Below are positions 50,707 to 60,281 of a stretch of 64,000 nt of DNA, piece after piece. The notes under the pieces were generated by a model, which worked only from the letters and a program-made list of their open reading frames with translations, was not told the origin of the DNA and did no database searches. The position numbers were made by a program, and so were the translations under genes. The stretch spans positions 37,269 to 101,268 of the forward strand of contig UQNO01000003.1 of assembly GCA_900542475.1 (NCBI GenBank), given 5' to 3'. Positions within the stretch are counted from its first letter, which is position 1, and the number at the start of each line of letters is the position of its first letter. Source of the DNA: an uncultured Bacteroidota bacterium (GTDB lineage: Bacteria; Bacteroidota; Bacteroidia; Bacteroidales; F082).

Positions 50707-53700
50707 ATGCAAAACAAAGGAGTTATTAAGTTTTTGGCATTATTATTGGCGCTTTTCTCAGTGTATCAGTTGTCATTCACGTTTGTGACAAGGCACGTGG
50801 AAAGCAAAGCGAAAGCCTATGCTGAAAGTCCGAAGACTGTCGCTTTAGCAAAAGAGATGGCTAATGACGACCACAATGCTTTTGAGTTCTATCTTGATTC
50901 CATCAAGACAGCGAAGGAGACTTACTATCTCGACTCAGTGGGAACAATTACTATTTACATGTGGCAGGATTACCGCAAGTGCAAGGAGCAGGAGTTGAAC
51001 CTCGGCCTTGACCTCAAGGGCGGCATGAACGTCATGATGGGAGTGTCGGTGTCCGACATCATCGTCGCTCTCGCCGGTCACAGCAACGACGCCACTTTCA
51101 GAGAAGCCATACGCATCGCTAATGAGCAGCAACTCAAGAGTCAGAAGGACTTCGTCGATCTCTTTGGCGAAGCTTATACGAAGCTCGACCCCAACGCGCG
51201 TCTTGCCTCTATTTTCCTATATGAGTTCAAAGACAAAGGCATCACTGTCAACTCCACAAACGACGAGGTGTTGAAGGTCATCAAAGACGAGACCAGCAGC
51301 GCCATCGACCGTTCATATCAGATTTTGAGAACACGTATCGACCGTTTCGGCGTGGCACAGCCCAACATTCAGAAGATGGAAGGCTCGGGTCGCATACTCG
51401 TAGAGCTTCCAGGCATCAAAGACCCTAAACGTGTCCGCAAACTGTTGCAGGGAACAGCACAGCTCGAATTCTGGGAGACATATAAATTCAACGAGATTTA
51501 TCAGTATTTCGACGAAGCCAACGCTCATCTCGCCGAGATTGAGAAGGCAGGGAAACCAGAGAAAGCCGAAGAAGCAGAGGAAGAAAGCGACGTGGCTCTT
51601 CTCAACCAGATGCAAGAAGAAGACTCGTTGAAGAGAGCCCAGGAGAAAGCTCTTGAAACATACAAGGAAAACAACCCGTTGTATGTCTTTCTCACTCCGT
51701 CATATTACCAGAACAACACCGGCCAAGTGGTTCCGGGAGAGACAGCACGCGTCGGCATGGCGATGGTGAAAGACACAGCCAATATCAACAGGATGTTGAA
51801 ACAATGCGCATCAATATTCCCACGAAACCTCAAATTCGCATGGTGCGTGAAGCCAACCGTTGCGCCTAACAGCAATGTGGAATTCATCGACCTCGTGGCG
51901 TTGAAAGCCAACCGCGACAACAAATGTTCACTCGGCGGCGAAGTTGTCACCGAAGCACGCCAAGACTATGACCAAAACGGTCGTGTCGAGGTCACAATCC
52001 AGATGAACACCGACGGTGCGAAGGCATGGAAACGCTTGACAGGCGACAACATCGGCCGTCAGGTGGCTATCGTGCTTGACAACTATGTTTACTCATACCC
52101 TGTCGTCAACGATGAAATTCCCGGCGGTCGTTCACAGATTTCCGGCGGCGACATGACAGTTGAAGAGGCCCAGGACTTGGCGAACATCCTCAAAGCCGGT
52201 AAGCTGCCTGCTCCTGCACATATCCTCGAAGAGAATGTCGTCGGTCCTTCTCTCGGTCAGGAAGCCATCATTTCGGGTTTCTGGTCATTCCTCATCGCTT
52301 TCTGTTTAGTGCTCATCTACATGATGTTCTTCTACAGCAAAGCCGGTTTCGCAGCCGACATCGCGTTGCTCGTGAACATATTATTCTTCTTTGGTGTCAT
52401 CGCCTCATTCGGCACAGTGTTGACACTGCCCGGTATCGCCGGTATTGTCCTGACCTTGGGTATGGCTGTCGACTCCAACGTTATCATCTTCGAGCGTATC
52501 AAGGAAGAGCTTGCGGCAGGCAAAGGCATCCGTATCGCCGTCGCCGACGGTTTCAAGGCGGCTTATTCGGCCATCCTCGACGGTCAGATTACAACATTCT
52601 TGACAGGTTTCATCTTGTTCGAGTTCGGCACAGGCCCTGTTCAGGGTTTCGCCACAACCTTGATGATCGGTATATGCACCTCGTTGTTCACCTCAATATT
52701 CATCACACGTCTCATCATCGAAAGATGGCTTGACAAAGACAGAAAGATCAGGTTCTCAACCAATATGACACGCGACTTCTTGAAGCACACTAAATTCGAC
52801 TTCATCAAGTTCGGCAAGACAGCTTTCATCATTAGCGGTATCATGATTGTCATCAGCTTCGGCTCACTGGCAGTACGCGGTCTCAACCTCGGCATCGACT
52901 TCCAGGGCGGTCGCAACTATGTGGTCCGCTTCGACAAGGAAGTGTCGGTCGCTCAAGTGCGCGAGGCCTTGGCAGAGGTAGAAGAGTTCAAGGACGACGC
53001 TCCAGAAGTCAAGACATACGGCCCAAGCCGTCAAGTGAAAATCACCACAAAATACGAAATCAACAGCAACGACCCTGAAATCGACCTTAAGATTCAAGGT
53101 CTGCTCTATGAAGGTTTGAAAGAGTTTTTCGACAAAAACATGACTTATGACCAGTTCACCTCCGACAGTGAAAAGAGCGATATGATGCTTGGCATCATGT
53201 CATCACAAAAGGTCGGCGCCACCATCGCTGACGACGTGACACGCAAGGCCATCTGGGCTGTCGTCATCTCATTGATTGTCATCTTCATTTACATCGCCAT
53301 TCGCTTCAAGAGATGGCAGTATGGTCTCTCTTCAATCGTTGCATTGGCACAAGACACCATCATCGTTATCGGTATGTACTCATTGTTCTACAATGTGTTA
53401 CCATTCTCAATGGAGGTTGACCAATCATTCATAGCCGCTGTCTTGACCATCATAGGTTACTCCATCAACAACACAGTGGTCATCTTCGACCGTATTCGCG
53501 AGAATGTGAACCTTTATCCAAAGAGACGCTGGTATGATAGAATGAACGACGGTGTCAACAGCACATTGCTCCGCTCAATCAACACATCAGGCTCAACATT
53601 AGTAGTGTTGCTCGCCATCTTCATCTTCGGCGGCGAGACCATTCGCGGATTCGTGTTCGCATTGCTCGTCGGTATCTTCGCAGGTACATTCTCATCATTG

Positions 53701-53790
53701 TTCATTGCTTCTCCTGTAGCTTATTTGCTGTTCAAAGGCAAGAAAGTCGATGAGAAACTCCTCGAAACGGCTGACAAAAAAAGGAAATAG
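50707..53790 (+). CDS. secDF: SecD-SecF fusion protein
   Basis: Proton-driven accessory subunit of the Sec translocon. 1027 residues with SecD first (helix at about 8-26, periplasmic domain, then six-helix core with EIPGGRSQISG and GMAVDSNVIIFERIKEE) and SecF last (DFQGGRNYVVRF, YSINNTVVIFDRIREN). Twelve membrane segments are expected. A fused gene is usual in Bacteroidota. Confidence 0.95.
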   Translation: MQNKGVIKFLALLLALFSVYQLSFTFVTRHVESKAKAYAESPKTVALAKEMANDDHNAFEFYLDSIKTAKETYYLDSVGTITIYMWQDYRKCKEQELNLGLDLKGGMNVMMGVSVSDIIVALAGHSNDATFREAIRIANEQQLKSQKDFVDLFGEAYTKLDPNARLASIFLYEFKDKGITVNSTNDEVLKVIKDETSSAIDRSYQILRTRIDRFGVAQPNIQKMEGSGRILVELPGIKDPKRVRKLLQGTAQLEFWETYKFNEIYQYFDEANAHLAEIEKAGKPEKAEEAEEESDVALLNQMQEEDSLKRAQEKALETYKENNPLYVFLTPSYYQNNTGQVVPGETARVGMAMVKDTANINRMLKQCASIFPRNLKFAWCVKPTVAPNSNVEFIDLVALKANRDNKCSLGGEVVTEARQDYDQNGRVEVTIQMNTDGAKAWKRLTGDNIGRQVAIVLDNYVYSYPVVNDEIPGGRSQISGGDMTVEEAQDLANILKAGKLPAPAHILEENVVGPSLGQEAIISGFWSFLIAFCLVLIYMMFFYSKAGFAADIALLVNILFFFGVIASFGTVLTLPGIAGIVLTLGMAVDSNVIIFERIKEELAAGKGIRIAVADGFKAAYSAILDGQITTFLTGFILFEFGTGPVQGFATTLMIGICTSLFTSIFITRLIIERWLDKDRKIRFSTNMTRDFLKHTKFDFIKFGKTAFIISGIMIVISFGSLAVRGLNLGIDFQGGRNYVVRFDKEVSVAQVREALAEVEEFKDDAPEVKTYGPSRQVKITTKYEINSNDPEIDLKIQGLLYEGLKEFFDKNMTYDQFTSDSEKSDMMLGIMSSQKVGATIADDVTRKAIWAVVISLIVIFIYIAIRFKRWQYGLSSIVALAQDTIIVIGMYSLFYNVLPFSMEVDQSFIAAVLTIIGYSINNTVVIFDRIRENVNLYPKRRWYDRMNDGVNSTLLRSINTSGSTLVVLLAIFIFGGETIRGFVFALLVGIFAGTFSSLFIASPVAYLLFKGKKVDEKLLETADKKRK

Positions 53791-53808
53791 TGCATGACAC
53801 ATATCTGA

Positions 53809-53838
53809 TGTAGAGACGCGCCGTGGCGCGTCTCTACA
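53809..53838 (+). terminator. Terminator after secDF
   Basis: TGTAGAGACGCGCC (53809-53822) and its exact inverse (53825-53838) form a 14-bp stem followed by eight or more T. Very strong. Confidence 0.9.
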
Positions 53839-53911
53839 TTTTTTTTGCAAAAAACGCCCTTGATACGCAATGATTTTGTATCTTTGTTGTTTAATATAGA
53901 AAAGGAAAATC

Positions 53912-56335
53912 ATGTCGAAAAAACTGTTGTTCATATTATGCGCATTATTACTCGGAGCTGCGCAACCTCTTGAGGCTCAACGCCGCAGTCCAGCGAAGAA
54001 TGCAGACATAGCGTTTGAGAGAGGTCAATATTCTCTTGCCATCGAACGTTATAAAAAAGCTGTCAAGAAGGTGAAAAACAAAAAATTCGAAGACGAGCGC
54101 ATCCGTATCACGTATCAACTTGGCGAGTGTTACCGTCTCACAGACAACATACGACAAGCCGCCCCGCAATATAAACGTGTTCTTAAAAGCGAGTTTCCCA
54201 AAAGCACACCTGTTTTTTACCTGCATTATGGCGATGTCTTGAAGCGCAACGAGAAATATGACGAAGCACTTGAGATGTATAACATTTACTCGGAGCTTGT
54301 ACCGGACGACCCGCGAGGACAACGAGCAGCCGACGACATAGCGAATATCAAGGAATGGATAGAATATCCTTCAAAATACGAGGTTACACGTGTGAAGGCG
54401 CTTAACTCGAAATCGTCCGACTTCGGTATTGCCTGGATATCAAACAGTTTCAACGACGTTATCTTTACCTCCAATCGAGAAGGCGGTGTCGCAAAAGAAA
54501 AAGACGGCATCACGGGACAGCATTTTTCCGACTTCTATTATTCGAGACAAGACAAGAAAGGCACCTGGAGCAAGCCGGAGCTCGTAGATGAGGACGGCGG
54601 CTTGAACAGCAAAGGCGGCGAAGGCACTCCATTCTTCACAAAATCATTCTCCGATGTGTATTACACACGTTGTCCAAACGACAAAAAACGTCAATCAGGA
54701 TGCCAAATCATGAAATCGAAACGCACAGGCACTTCGTTTGGAGAAGGTTCTGTCGTCGAAATTGCCGGTATCGACTCCGTTGACATCGTCGGCCATCCCA
54801 CTTTGACCTCTGACGAGAGCATAATGTATTTCGCCGCAGAGCGTCACGGCGGCTTCGGCGGCAAAGACATCTGGGTGACTATCAAAGGCGACGACGGCAA
54901 GTTCGGACGACCATTGAATCTTGGAGAAGTGATAAACACTCAAGGCGACGAGATGTTTCCGTTCCTGCGTAACGACACAACGCTGTATTTCTCATCCGAC
55001 GGTCATGGCGGCATGGGCGGCCTCGACATCTTCATGACCACGATAGACTCGTTGGGCAACTGGTCGAAGCCGGAAAATCTGAAATCACCAATCAACTCTA
55101 CCGGCAACGACTTCGGCATCATCTTCCACCCTACCGAGGAACGCGGGTTCTTCGCCTCCAACAGAGGAAACCGCAATGGCATGGACGACGACATATTTTA
55201 TTTCATCGAGCCTCCCGTCTTATTTACCGTCAACGGAACAGTCAAGAACGTGAACAGCCTTCAGTATGTAAGCGGAGCCAATGTGAGCATAGTGGGCACC
55301 GACGGCACAAGAGTCTCGACATTGTCAAGCGACAAAGGTACTTTCCAGTTCAACGAGGGCACCGTCAATGTGGGCAATATCTACATTTTGACAATAGAAA
55401 AAGACAACTTTTTCACATTGACAGATACCATCAACACCGTTGGATTGGAATTTAGCAGAGATTTCACGCCAAATTATGAAATATCCATGATTCCCACCGG
55501 CACTGTCGTCCTTCCGGAGATTCAATACGAGCTCAGGAAATGGGACTTGCTGCCGCAGTTTGAGGATTCGCTGCAAGGACTTGTCGAGATATTGCAGATA
55601 AACCCGAACATCACCATAGAACTCGGTTCACACACCGACAACCGCGGCTCCGAAGCGAGCAACGACATTTTGTCACAGAAACGCGCGCAAGCGGTGTGCG
55701 ACTACCTGGTTATCAGAGGCATCGACCCTATGCGACTTACCGCCAAAGGCTACGGCGAACGCATACCGAGAACCGTCAACGGCATAAAACTGACGGAGAC
55801 ATATATCAACTCTTTGCCGACAGAAGAACAGAAGGAAAGAGCACACCAACTCAACCGCAGGACAGAATTCAAGGTGTTGAGCAGAGACTTCAAGCCGCGA
55901 GAGGACATCAGCGACGAACAGATGGCGAATATTAAACTCCATCCAGAAGACAACAAAGTGGCATTCACCCAAAACAAACAAGGCTATTTTGTATTCAAAA
56001 GCTATGTGAACGCCTACACTGAATTGATTATCTATGATAGAGACTCCGACTTCAGCGTGTCGCAGCAGAAAGTCTTGGAGATGCTGACCAATGGTGTCAT
56101 CACCAAAGACGATTTCATCGGCGACAATGTTGAAAGAATCATCACGGCAGGCAAAGTCAAAGACCGGGCGCAATTCATTGTCAGAGAGATGCGTATCGCC
56201 GACCGCACCGTTGAGAACATAGAGGTGACCGTCGTCAACAGTCAAAAATACGATTGGGTTATGGGACAAAAAGTTCTGAAACAATTCGGAAACTTTGAAT
56301 TTAACACAGATGAACATAATTTGATTTTCAAATAA
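53912..56335 (+). CDS. PorE-like OmpA-family protein with TPR, PD40 and a degenerate retropepsin-like tail
   Basis: 807 residues. Signal peptide (1-23) without a lipobox, TPR-like repeats (about 25-140), a PD40/WD40-like propeller (about 150-430), a carboxypeptidase-regulatory-like domain (about 437-520) and an OmpA domain (about 530-655, IELGSHTDNRGSEASN). This order matches PorE of the type IX secretion system. The last ~120 residues (VLEMLTNGVITKDDFIG, MGQKVLKQFG) resemble a retropepsin-type domain, but the catalytic DTG position reads DRD (709-711), so it should lack protease activity. It probably binds peptidoglycan and links to the T9SS envelope machinery. Confidence 0.75.
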   Translation: MSKKLLFILCALLLGAAQPLEAQRRSPAKNADIAFERGQYSLAIERYKKAVKKVKNKKFEDERIRITYQLGECYRLTDNIRQAAPQYKRVLKSEFPKSTPVFYLHYGDVLKRNEKYDEALEMYNIYSELVPDDPRGQRAADDIANIKEWIEYPSKYEVTRVKALNSKSSDFGIAWISNSFNDVIFTSNREGGVAKEKDGITGQHFSDFYYSRQDKKGTWSKPELVDEDGGLNSKGGEGTPFFTKSFSDVYYTRCPNDKKRQSGCQIMKSKRTGTSFGEGSVVEIAGIDSVDIVGHPTLTSDESIMYFAAERHGGFGGKDIWVTIKGDDGKFGRPLNLGEVINTQGDEMFPFLRNDTTLYFSSDGHGGMGGLDIFMTTIDSLGNWSKPENLKSPINSTGNDFGIIFHPTEERGFFASNRGNRNGMDDDIFYFIEPPVLFTVNGTVKNVNSLQYVSGANVSIVGTDGTRVSTLSSDKGTFQFNEGTVNVGNIYILTIEKDNFFTLTDTINTVGLEFSRDFTPNYEISMIPTGTVVLPEIQYELRKWDLLPQFEDSLQGLVEILQINPNITIELGSHTDNRGSEASNDILSQKRAQAVCDYLVIRGIDPMRLTAKGYGERIPRTVNGIKLTETYINSLPTEEQKERAHQLNRRTEFKVLSRDFKPREDISDEQMANIKLHPEDNKVAFTQNKQGYFVFKSYVNAYTELIIYDRDSDFSVSQQKVLEMLTNGVITKDDFIGDNVERIITAGKVKDRAQFIVREMRIADRTVENIEVTVVNSQKYDWVMGQKVLKQFGNFEFNTDEHNLIFK

Positions 56336-56336
56336 G

Positions 56337-57503
56337 ATGCCAGTAGAAAAACGTTATCAGCTTCGTGGCGTTTCAGCAGAGAAGGAAGACATTCACAACG
56401 CCATCAAGAATCTTGACAAAGGATTGTATCCCAATGCCTTTTGCAAGATAATCCCCGACATCCTTGGCGGAGACGATGAATATTGCAACATCATGCACGC
56501 AGACGGTGCAGGCACCAAGTCGTCGTTGGCTTATCTATATTGGAAAGAGACCGGCGATTTGTCGGTATGGGCAGGCATCGCACAAGATGCAGTGGTGATG
56601 AACACCGACGACTTGATGTGCGTAGGCGCCACCGACAAAATGCTTCTCTCATCAACAATCGGACGAAACAAGAACCTCATTCCAGGCGAAGTCATTTCCG
56701 CAATCATCAACGGCACAGAGGATTTCCTCGCGAAGTTGCGCTCCTTGGGCGTCGGCATCTATCTTACCGGCGGAGAGACAGCCGATGTCGGCGACCTGGT
56801 GAGAACCATTATCGTTGACAGTACCGTCACCACGAGAATGAAACGTTCCGAAGTGATTGAAAATCATATTCAACCAGGCGATGTCATAGTAGGATTCGCA
56901 TCATACGGACAGGCGACATACGAAGACAGATATAACGGAGGTATGGGCTCCAACGGCTTGACCTCTGCGCGTCACGATGTGTTCGGACATTATTTAGCGG
57001 AAAAATACAAGGAGAGTTTTGACCACTCCATACCGGAAGAACTCGTTTATTCCGGAAATCACACACTCACAGAGCCCACAAAGGTTTCCGGCGTTGACGC
57101 AGGTAAACTCGTACTCGCCCCTACCCGCACCTATCTGCCAATGATGGTCCCGATTCTGGAAAATCTCCGTCCGAAAATCAACGGCATCATACACTGTAGC
57201 GGCGGTGCGCAGACAAAAGTGACACATTTCATCGACAAGTTGCACATTATCAAAGACAATATGATTGAGCTGCCACCATTGTTCGAGATGATTCAAGAAT
57301 CATCAGGCACTGATTGGAAGGAGATGTATAAAGTGTTCAACATGGGCTCGCGTCTTGAGATTTATACCGATGAGAACTCCGCGGAAGAGATGATAAAAAT
57401 CGCCGATTCATTCAACATCAAAGCCCAAGTCATCGGACACGTGGAAAAATCTGACAGAAAACAGCTTACCATCAAGAGTAAATACGGAATTTTTGAATAC
57501 TAA
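56337..57503 (+). CDS. purM: Phosphoribosylformylglycinamidine cyclo-ligase (AIR synthase)
   Basis: 388 residues. Makes AIR from FGAM with ATP in purine synthesis. HADGAGTKSSLAYLYW and GGETADVGDLVRTI are PurM motifs. Starts one base after the PorE-like stop. The stop TAA overlaps the prfA ATG. Confidence 0.9.
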   Translation: MPVEKRYQLRGVSAEKEDIHNAIKNLDKGLYPNAFCKIIPDILGGDDEYCNIMHADGAGTKSSLAYLYWKETGDLSVWAGIAQDAVVMNTDDLMCVGATDKMLLSSTIGRNKNLIPGEVISAIINGTEDFLAKLRSLGVGIYLTGGETADVGDLVRTIIVDSTVTTRMKRSEVIENHIQPGDVIVGFASYGQATYEDRYNGGMGSNGLTSARHDVFGHYLAEKYKESFDHSIPEELVYSGNHTLTEPTKVSGVDAGKLVLAPTRTYLPMMVPILENLRPKINGIIHCSGGAQTKVTHFIDKLHIIKDNMIELPPLFEMIQESSGTDWKEMYKVFNMGSRLEIYTDENSAEEMIKIADSFNIKAQVIGHVEKSDRKQLTIKSKYGIFEY

Positions 57504-58585
57504 TGGAAATAATTGACAAATTAGAAGCGATTAAAGAACGCTGGGAAGCGTTGCGCGAGCAGCTCAACGACCCGGAACTGATGAACGACATGAAACGTTA
57601 CGTGAAGGTGAACAAGGACTATAAAGACCTTGAGCCTATGGTGGAGGCGTTCAATCAATATAAGACATATCTCGCCAATATCAGCGAAGCGAAAGAGTTG
57701 CTGAAGACCGAGAAAGACGATGACATGCGAGAGATGGCACAGGAGGAACTCGACGAGGCCACCGAGAAAGTCGCCAAACTCGAGGAAGACATTAGGCTAA
57801 TGCTCATTCCCAAAGACCCCACCGACGGCAAGAATGCCGTGATGGAGATTCGCGCCGGCACCGGCGGCGACGAGGCGGCTATATTCGCTGGCGACCTCTA
57901 CAGAATGTATATCAAGTTCTGCGAAACGAAGAACTGGAAAGTCGAGACCGTCGATGCCAACGAAGGCACAGCAGGCGGCTTCAAGGAAATAGTGTTCAAC
58001 GTCATCGGTGACGGAGCCTATGGAATACTGAAGTTCGAGTCAGGCGTGCACCGTGTGCAGCGTGTGCCGAAGACCGAGACTCAAGGACGCATCCACACCT
58101 CGGCAGCGTCGGTGGTGGTGCTTCCGGAAGCAGAAGAATTCGATGTGGAACTGCTCGATAAAGATATCAAAAAAGAAGTGTATTGCGCGGCTTCGGGACC
58201 CGGCGGACAGTGCGTCAACACCACATACAGCGCCGTGCGTCTCACCCATATTCCCACCGGCGTGGTCGTGAGCTGCATCGACGAACGTTCCCAGGCGAAA
58301 AACATGGCCAAAGCATTGAAAATCTTGAGAACTCGTATCTACGAACAAGAATACAACAAATATATGGAGGAAGTCTGCTCAAAACGCAAGACAATGGTGT
58401 CAACCGGCGACAGGTCGGCGAAGATTCGCACATACAACTACCCTCAAGGCCGTGTCACCGACCACCGTATCGGCTTTACCGTGTATAACCTCACCTCCGT
58501 GATGGACGGAGACCTGACAGCGTTTATAGAAAACCTGCAACTGGCAGAAAATGCCGAGAGACTGAAAGAGGGACTTGAAGAGTAG
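57503..58585 (+). CDS. prfA: Peptide chain release factor 1
   Basis: 360 residues. Domain 2 carries the GGQ motif (ASGPGGQCVNTTYSAVRL) that triggers peptide release at TAA and TAG. Its own stop is TAG, so TAG is a real stop here. Overlaps purM by one base. Confidence 0.96.
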   Translation: MEIIDKLEAIKERWEALREQLNDPELMNDMKRYVKVNKDYKDLEPMVEAFNQYKTYLANISEAKELLKTEKDDDMREMAQEELDEATEKVAKLEEDIRLMLIPKDPTDGKNAVMEIRAGTGGDEAAIFAGDLYRMYIKFCETKNWKVETVDANEGTAGGFKEIVFNVIGDGAYGILKFESGVHRVQRVPKTETQGRIHTSAASVVVLPEAEEFDVELLDKDIKKEVYCAASGPGGQCVNTTYSAVRLTHIPTGVVVSCIDERSQAKNMAKALKILRTRIYEQEYNKYMEEVCSKRKTMVSTGDRSAKIRTYNYPQGRVTDHRIGFTVYNLTSVMDGDLTAFIENLQLAENAERLKEGLEE

Positions 58586-59050
58586 CCCCACAATCCCGTC
58601 ATTTCGACCTGAGCGAAGCGAAAGCATTCAACCCGTCATTTCGACCGGAGTGAAGCGAAGTGGAGAAATCTACGACAAGCAAACGTCCATGAACACCCGG
58701 TTGCTGTAGATTTCTCGACAAGCTCGAAATGACGGGATTACAGGCTCGAAACGACATCATTCAACTCGTCATTTCGACCGGAGCGAAGCGAAGTGGAGAA
58801 ATCTACGACTAACGAAATCCCTTCTTTTCGAGCGAAGCGAAGTGGAGACCTGAGCGAAGCGAAAGCATTCACCTCTGGTGAATAAATCTACGACTAACGA
58901 AAGTCCATGAACACCCGGTTGCTGTAGATTTCTCGACAGGCTCGAAATGACGGGGGTGACAAGCTCGAAATGACGGGATTACAGGCTCGAAATGACGGGA
59001 TTACAGGCTCGAAACGACGGCAGTGATACACTCGAAACGACATTTTTATT
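58586..59050. repeat. Cluster of REP-like repeats after prfA
   Basis: About 465 bases with no gene. Direct copies of CGTCATTTCGACCGGAG alternate with inverted copies (GTAGATTTCTCGACA...CTCGAAATGACG), so neighbouring units can pair into long hairpins. A ~55-base segment containing GTCCATGAACACCCGGTTGC occurs twice (about 58690-58740 and 58905-58960). Downstream copies of CTCGAAATGACGGG repeat several times in a row. Confidence 0.85.
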
Positions 59051-59071
59051 TGGCAAAAAAATAATTATACA

Positions 59072-59887
59072 ATGGATAAAAAAACTTTAATCAGTCACAT
59101 CAGGGCGAAGAAATCGTTTCTTTGCGTAGGTCTTGACACCGACATCAAGAAGATTCCACAGCATCTGCTGAAAGAGGACGACCCCGTCTTCGCCTTCAAC
59201 AAGGCCATAGTCGATGCCACGGCAAAGTATGCCGTAGCCTTCAAGCCGAACACCGCATTTTACGAGGTTTATGGAGCCAAAGGCTGGTTAAGTCTCGAAA
59301 AGACAATTACTTACATAAAAGAAAACCATCCTGGAATTTTCGTCATAGCAGATGCCAAACGCGGCGACATCGGCAACACTTCGGCAAACTATGCGAGAGC
59401 ATTTTTCGAGACGCTGAAAGCCGACGCCATCACAGTGGCACCATATATGGGAGTGGATTCTGTCGAGCCATTCCTTGGCTTCGACGGCAAATGGGTCATT
59501 CTGCTTGCCCTCACGTCGAACAAAGGCTCAAAAGACTTCCAATATCTTAACACCGACGGCAAGGAGATGTATAAAAACGTGCTTCTTAAATCAAAAGAAT
59601 GGGCTGACAGCGAAAAGATGATGTACGTCGTCGGTGCCACTCATCCGGAAGAACTCGGCGAGATTCGCAAGATGATGCCCGACAGCTTCCTCCTCGTTCC
59701 AGGTGTCGGAGCACAAGGCGGCGACCTGAAAGCAGTCGCGAAACACGGTCTCAACAAAGATTGCGGACTGTTGGTAAACTCTTCAAGAGGAATCATCTAT
59801 GCCTCGAGCGGTGAAGACTTCGCTGAAAGAGCCGCGGAAGAGGCAGAGAAACTGCAAAAACAGATGGCTTCGATTCTTAAAAACTAA
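59072..59887 (+). CDS. pyrF: Orotidine 5'-phosphate decarboxylase
   Basis: 271 residues. Last step of UMP synthesis. The catalytic motif is DAKRGDIGNTSANYA. The longer length and the spacing of motifs fit the type-2 subfamily. Its end overlaps the convergent thioesterase gene by 11 bases. Confidence 0.93.
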   Translation: MDKKTLISHIRAKKSFLCVGLDTDIKKIPQHLLKEDDPVFAFNKAIVDATAKYAVAFKPNTAFYEVYGAKGWLSLEKTITYIKENHPGIFVIADAKRGDIGNTSANYARAFFETLKADAITVAPYMGVDSVEPFLGFDGKWVILLALTSNKGSKDFQYLNTDGKEMYKNVLLKSKEWADSEKMMYVVGATHPEELGEIRKMMPDSFLLVPGVGAQGGDLKAVAKHGLNKDCGLLVNSSRGIIYASSGEDFAERAAEEAEKLQKQMASILKN

Positions 59888-60272
59888 AACCGAGCATGAA
59901 CTTGTGATCCTCGGGAATGCTCTTGGGGACGTTCTTCGCCCGGTCGATACAAACAACAACGCTGTGACAAACGGTAAAAACCTCGTTTGTCACAGCGTTC
60001 TTCAATTCCTGTCTCATCTTGAAACTCGTACGTCCCAACTCATAAGCCTCTGACTCACAAACAATATTATCATGTATTCTCACCGGAGCCTTGAAATCCA
60101 ACTCCACGTGAACGAGCACATAACCGAATGTAAGCCAATCTATTTCCTGATTGAAAAGATGCTCGAAGAACTGGCTGCGACCGTAATCAAAAAGATTGCA
60201 TTGCGCCCCGTTGTTGACATGGTCAAACGGGTCAAGGTCGCTCATACGAACTTGTATCGGACAAGAAAACAT
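59877..60272 (-). CDS. Acyl-CoA thioesterase, hot-dog fold
   Basis: 131 residues from the ATG at 60272. YbgC/FadM-like: DLDPFDHVNNGAQCNLF holds the catalytic Asp and the N-terminal hot-dog helix. Hydrolyses acyl-CoA in the cytoplasm; substrate unknown. Confidence 0.85.
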   Translation of the reverse strand: MFSCPIQVRMSDLDPFDHVNNGAQCNLFDYGRSQFFEHLFNQEIDWLTFGYVLVHVELDFKAPVRIHDNIVCESEAYELGRTSFKMRQELKNAVTNEVFTVCHSVVVCIDRAKNVPKSIPEDHKFMLGFSF

Positions 60273-60281
60273 CACCTATAA

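Noticed and set aside
58586..59050. CRISPR array or protein-coding region in the prfA-pyrF gap
   Set aside because: Units are in both orientations and spacing varies; short frames across them only translate the repeat.
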